From: Sphingobacterium gobiense
GTDB taxonomy: Bacteria; Bacteroidota; Bacteroidia; Sphingobacteriales; Sphingobacteriaceae
Direction of reading: 5' to 3'
DNA length: 64,000 bases
NCBI RefSeq assembly: GCF_002980575.1
Contig: NZ_PVBS01000002.1
Span: 1,116,001-1,180,000 of the forward strand
Shown here: positions 61,598 through 64,000 of the stretch, piece by piece
How positions within the stretch are numbered: position 1 is the stretch's first letter
Layout of the letters: every line of letters starts with the position of its first letter
Program-made: the position numbers and the translations under genes
Notes under the pieces: model-generated
What the model was told of the DNA's origin: nothing
What the model saw: only the letters and a program-made list of their open reading frames with translations
The model's database searches: none

Positions 61598-61975
61598 ATG
61601 GAAAAGAAAGTAGAAATTCACTTAGAGTATATTATAAATTCATCTCCACGGATTTTGTTTCCGTTTATTCATGAGCCGAATGCCTTGGCACAATGGTTTG
61701 CCGATGATGTAAACTATAAAGAGGGTATCTATGAGTTTATATGGGATGATGAAGTGAATCGTGCTAAGTTAGTTTCCGTAAAGGAGAACAAATGTGTACG
61801 CTTTAAATGGTTGGAGGATGAACCTTATTATTTTGAAGTAGAGATTATCCAAGATGAGCTAACCAATGATGTGGCATTAGCTATAACGGATTTTGTAAAG
61901 CCTGATAACTTGGAAGATAGAAAGCAGATATGGAATAATTCCGTGGGCTATCTACAAAGTGTTATAGGCGCATAA
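61598..61975 (+). CDS. START-like domain protein
   Basis: A 125-residue protein of the SRPBCC/START-like superfamily (AHSA1 branch). It has the helix-grip pattern: VEIHLEYIINSSPRILFPFIHEPNALAQWFADDV, then strands EGIYEFIWDDEVNRAKLVSV, CVRFKWLEDEPYYFEVEI and a C-terminal long helix (NLEDRKQIWNNSVGYLQSVIGA). Such domains bind a hydrophobic ligand or contact Hsp90-like partners; no specific role can be given. It is 66 bp upstream of the LptF/G permease, which has its own promoter element. Confidence 0.83.
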   Translation: MEKKVEIHLEYIINSSPRILFPFIHEPNALAQWFADDVNYKEGIYEFIWDDEVNRAKLVSVKENKCVRFKWLEDEPYYFEVEIIQDELTNDVALAITDFVKPDNLEDRKQIWNNSVGYLQSVIGA

Positions 61976-62001
61976 GTTAAGATTACTTGCCAAAAAAGTA
62001 G

Positions 62002-62009
62002 TATCTTTG
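62002..62009 (+). promoter_or_regulatory. -7 promoter element of the LptF/G gene
   Basis: TAtcTTTG, 32 bp before the ATG at 62042. No well-spaced -33 element is visible. Confidence 0.6.
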
Positions 62010-62041
62010 TATCCGTATTGCGATGAGCGATAAGAGGTGAC

Positions 62042-63496
62042 ATGAAGAAGATACATTTATTGATTTTACAAGCATTTATTAGGCCGTTCATGGTATGTTT
62101 TTGTATCGTGATGTTTGTCTTATTGATGCTTTTTTTATTTAAGTATATCGATGATCTTATCGGCAAGGGTTTTGAATGGTATGTATTGATGGAGCTTATC
62201 GGATACCAGTGTGCTGTTCAGTTATCTATGGCATTGCCGTTATCCATGTTGCTTTCCTCCATTATGACCTTTGGTAACTTGGGTGAAAGTTACGAATTGG
62301 TGGCTATTAAAGCTGCCGGATATTCCTTGCGAAAAGCAATGACCCCGCTTATCGTGCTCGTCACGTTATTTGCTGGTGGATCTTTTTTATTTTCTGATTA
62401 TATACTACCCGTAGTCAACTTGAAAATGGGTTCTTTATTGTGGGATGTGCGTAATAAGAAAGCTGATTTTCTAATCAAACCCGGAATCTTCAATAAATCC
62501 ATACCCGGTTATTCTATTCGCGCCAAGAATAAGAGTGAAGATGGAACGATATTGTATGATTTGATGATTTACGACCACCGAACAGGCAATACAGCGAATA
62601 ATGTGCTGTTGGCAAAAGAGGGGTTTATGCATAATTCTGCGGACAACAACTATATGATATTGCGACTCAGAGATGGTGTCCGATACGAAGAATCACGTGT
62701 GAAAAATGCCAAGCGGTACGACCCAAGACAGCAATTTACGCGATTCCGTTTTGCGGAAACAGAGCAGAAGTTTGATATGGAAGCGTTTCAGATGAAAAGG
62801 ACAGATGAAAGTTTGTTTAAGTCACATCATCAAATGCTAAACTTAAAACAGCTTAGACACTACACCGATTCGAATCGCTTGCAGTTGGATAGCGTTTCTC
62901 GCCAGATTTTATCGGAAACCCGTAGTTATGTTTCGTATTTTGCCCCATATTACCGGACAGACACAGTGCAGCAGGTAGCTGTGGACGGGTTTCATAATTT
63001 TTTAGCGGATTATGTGCCCGAAGATCAGCGCCGAAGTATTCTGAGCAACGCTTTGAGCCAAGCGCAACAAATGAGCGGTGTCTTAGAAATGAAAGATATA
63101 GAATATAGAGCTTTTTCTGATAGAGATATTCGCTACCATATTGAATTCCATAGAAAGTTCACGTTGGCGGTATCTTGTTTATTGCTTTTCGCTATCGGTG
63201 CACCGCTGGGTGCGATTATACGCAAAGGAGGCCTGGGATTGCCTGTTGTGGTAGCTATTATTTTCTTTCTCATATATCATATTATATCCACGATGGCGGA
63301 GAAAGCTGCAAAAGATGGTAGTATGGATCCTCTTATAGGGATGTGGATGGCCATTATCGTACTGACACCGTTGGCGGTATTTTTAACATATAAATCGACA
63401 ACAGATTCAGCATTATTTGATGTAGATCAATATAAGCAGAAAGCGGAGCGGGCGTGGAAATGGGTCACCTCCAAATTTAATAGAAAGAAAGGATAG
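62042..63496 (+). CDS. LptF/LptG-family lipopolysaccharide export permease
   Basis: A 484-residue inner-membrane permease. Three N-terminal membrane helices (about 10-35, 45-75, 95-120), a periplasmic beta-jellyroll (about 130-230, KADFLIKPGIFNKSIPGYSIRAKNK) and three C-terminal helices from about 375 (LAVSCLLLFAIGAPLGAIIRKGGLGLPVVVAIIFFLIYHII). The IGAPLG and GLGLPV motifs are characteristic of LptF/G. An extra soluble region of about 140 residues lies between jellyroll and the last helices, so it is longer than the enterobacterial forms (about 360). It moves LPS with LptB and its partner permease, neither of which is in this window. Confidence 0.92.
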   Translation: MKKIHLLILQAFIRPFMVCFCIVMFVLLMLFLFKYIDDLIGKGFEWYVLMELIGYQCAVQLSMALPLSMLLSSIMTFGNLGESYELVAIKAAGYSLRKAMTPLIVLVTLFAGGSFLFSDYILPVVNLKMGSLLWDVRNKKADFLIKPGIFNKSIPGYSIRAKNKSEDGTILYDLMIYDHRTGNTANNVLLAKEGFMHNSADNNYMILRLRDGVRYEESRVKNAKRYDPRQQFTRFRFAETEQKFDMEAFQMKRTDESLFKSHHQMLNLKQLRHYTDSNRLQLDSVSRQILSETRSYVSYFAPYYRTDTVQQVAVDGFHNFLADYVPEDQRRSILSNALSQAQQMSGVLEMKDIEYRAFSDRDIRYHIEFHRKFTLAVSCLLLFAIGAPLGAIIRKGGLGLPVVVAIIFFLIYHIISTMAEKAAKDGSMDPLIGMWMAIIVLTPLAVFLTYKSTTDSALFDVDQYKQKAERAWKWVTSKFNRKKG

Positions 63497-63629
63497 CCAA
63501 TGGATTTTGACAAGTTTTTTATATAAAACAGCATAAAGAAATATCTACGATTGTAAACCACGAACACGAATGAATACAACTGGATATTCCATATGACCAT
63601 TAAAAGACAAATTATTTACATATGAAATC

Positions 63630-63637
63630 TACCTTTG
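63630..63637 (+). promoter_or_regulatory. -7 promoter element of ribB
   Basis: TAccTTTG, 22 bp before the ATG at 63660. No clear -33 element. Confidence 0.6.
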
Positions 63638-63659
63638 CATAGATTAAGAGCACACGAAG

Positions 63660-64000
63660 ATGGATATAAAATTAAATACGATAGCCGAGGCGATAGCAGA
63701 TATTAAAGCGGGAAAAGTTGTCATTGTGGTGGATGATGAAGATCGGGAAAATGAGGGCGATTTTGTTACAGCTGCCCGTAATGCCACGCCAGAGATCATA
63801 AACTTTATGGCTACGCATGGCAGAGGCCTTGTATGTGTGCCGCTGACGCAAGAACGTTGTGAAGAATTAAATCTGGGACTGATGGTTGGACAGAATACGG
63901 CAGTGTATGAAACCAATTTTACGGTTTCGGTAGATTTGCAGGGATATGGATGTACGACCGGTATTTCAGCTTCCGATAGATCAAAAACCATTCAGGCCCT
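63660..64000 (+). CDS. ribB: 3,4-dihydroxy-2-butanone 4-phosphate synthase, partial
   Basis: Start of the enzyme that makes the four-carbon riboflavin precursor from ribulose 5-phosphate. The open frame from ATG 63660 runs off the window end, giving 113 residues. It has [44 protein letters not shown], with the acidic metal-binding [10 protein letters not shown], and ends in the [12 protein letters not shown] region. In many Bacteroidota the protein continues into a GTP cyclohydrolase II domain (RibBA); this cannot be decided here. Confidence 0.93.
   Translation, partial: MDIKLNTIAEAIADIKAGKVVIVVDDEDRENEGDFVTAARNATPEIINFMATHGRGLVCVPLTQERCEELNLGLMVGQNTAVYETNFTVSVDLQGYGCTTGISASDRSKTIQA

Noticed and set aside
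63544..63659. Riboflavin (FMN) riboswitch before ribB
   Set aside because: The gap after the LptF/G gene is short and AT-rich and lacks the conserved GC-rich FMN-riboswitch helices; the promoter element sits only 22 bp before the ATG.

Overview
The window reads as a chromosomal segment of a Bacteroidota bacterium, most likely of the Sphingobacteriaceae (a Sphingobacterium- or Olivibacter-like genus). The signs are recurrent TAnnTTTG -7 promoter elements (several with a TTG/TTTG element 18-21 bp upstream), almost no Shine-Dalgarno sequences, SusC/SusD and FecR families, a DUF2723 glycosyltransferase, DUF4292, HU-CCDC81/SPOR proteins, tRNA genes without encoded CCA, and moderately AT-rich DNA. 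I see no phage, insertion sequence, CRISPR or plasmid signature; this is housekeeping chromosome with a few accessory modules.

Layout. 0-7 kb: acyl-CoA dehydrogenase converging on pyrG-yidC; rplS; tRNA-Pro; a small secreted Ig-like protein; tRNA-Gln. 7-12 kb: DUF2723 GT-C enzyme, then pyrR-pyrB. 12-21 kb: a co-directional run of a 1009-residue TPR protein, a plug-less TonB-receptor-like barrel, a HU-SPOR membrane protein, ExbB, ExbD, a TonB-like protein and folC, which looks like a dedicated energised envelope system. 21-24 kb: AI-2E-family permease and a secreted SGNH esterase on the minus strand. 24-26.5 kb: rplM-rpsI-rpsB and tsf. 26.6-33.4 kb: envelope genes (TPR, DUF4292 lipoprotein, EnvC-like, TatA, LysM lytic transglycosylase, phosphoribosyltransferase, NlpC/P60). 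33.6-38.6 kb: thr operon with a readable Thr/Ile attenuator. 38.8-45.7 kb: ECF sigma, FecR anti-sigma, STN-type SusC, SusD. 45.8-49.8 kb: RlmI-like methyltransferase, fatty-acid hydroxylase, fabH, clpS. 50.2-53.6 kb: outer-membrane barrel and DUF1080. 53.6-64 kb: yjjG-like nucleotidase, two-component pair, TPR protein, hemE-hemJ, small barrel, secreted phosphoesterase, DUF72, tRNA-Met, START-like protein, LptF/G permease and the first part of ribB.

The most unexpected structure is non-coding. The AT-rich gap between the divergent fabH and clpS genes carries fifteen consecutive 21-bp units (49100-49414). Ten have an exact AACGTT and every exact copy is in the same 21-bp register (spacings 21, 21, 42, 21, 42, 42, 21, 21, 21), while the intervening 15 bp vary. 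Two helical turns of DNA is 21 bp, so this looks like a one-face protein-binding array. Other items worth attention are the thr leader peptide and attenuator, strong Shine-Dalgarno sequences only on rpsI and rpsB, three promoters placed so close to ATG codons that the mRNAs should be leaderless, a perfect 13-bp inverted repeat before the ECF sigma gene, and an unassigned structured region ending in a terminator after clpS.
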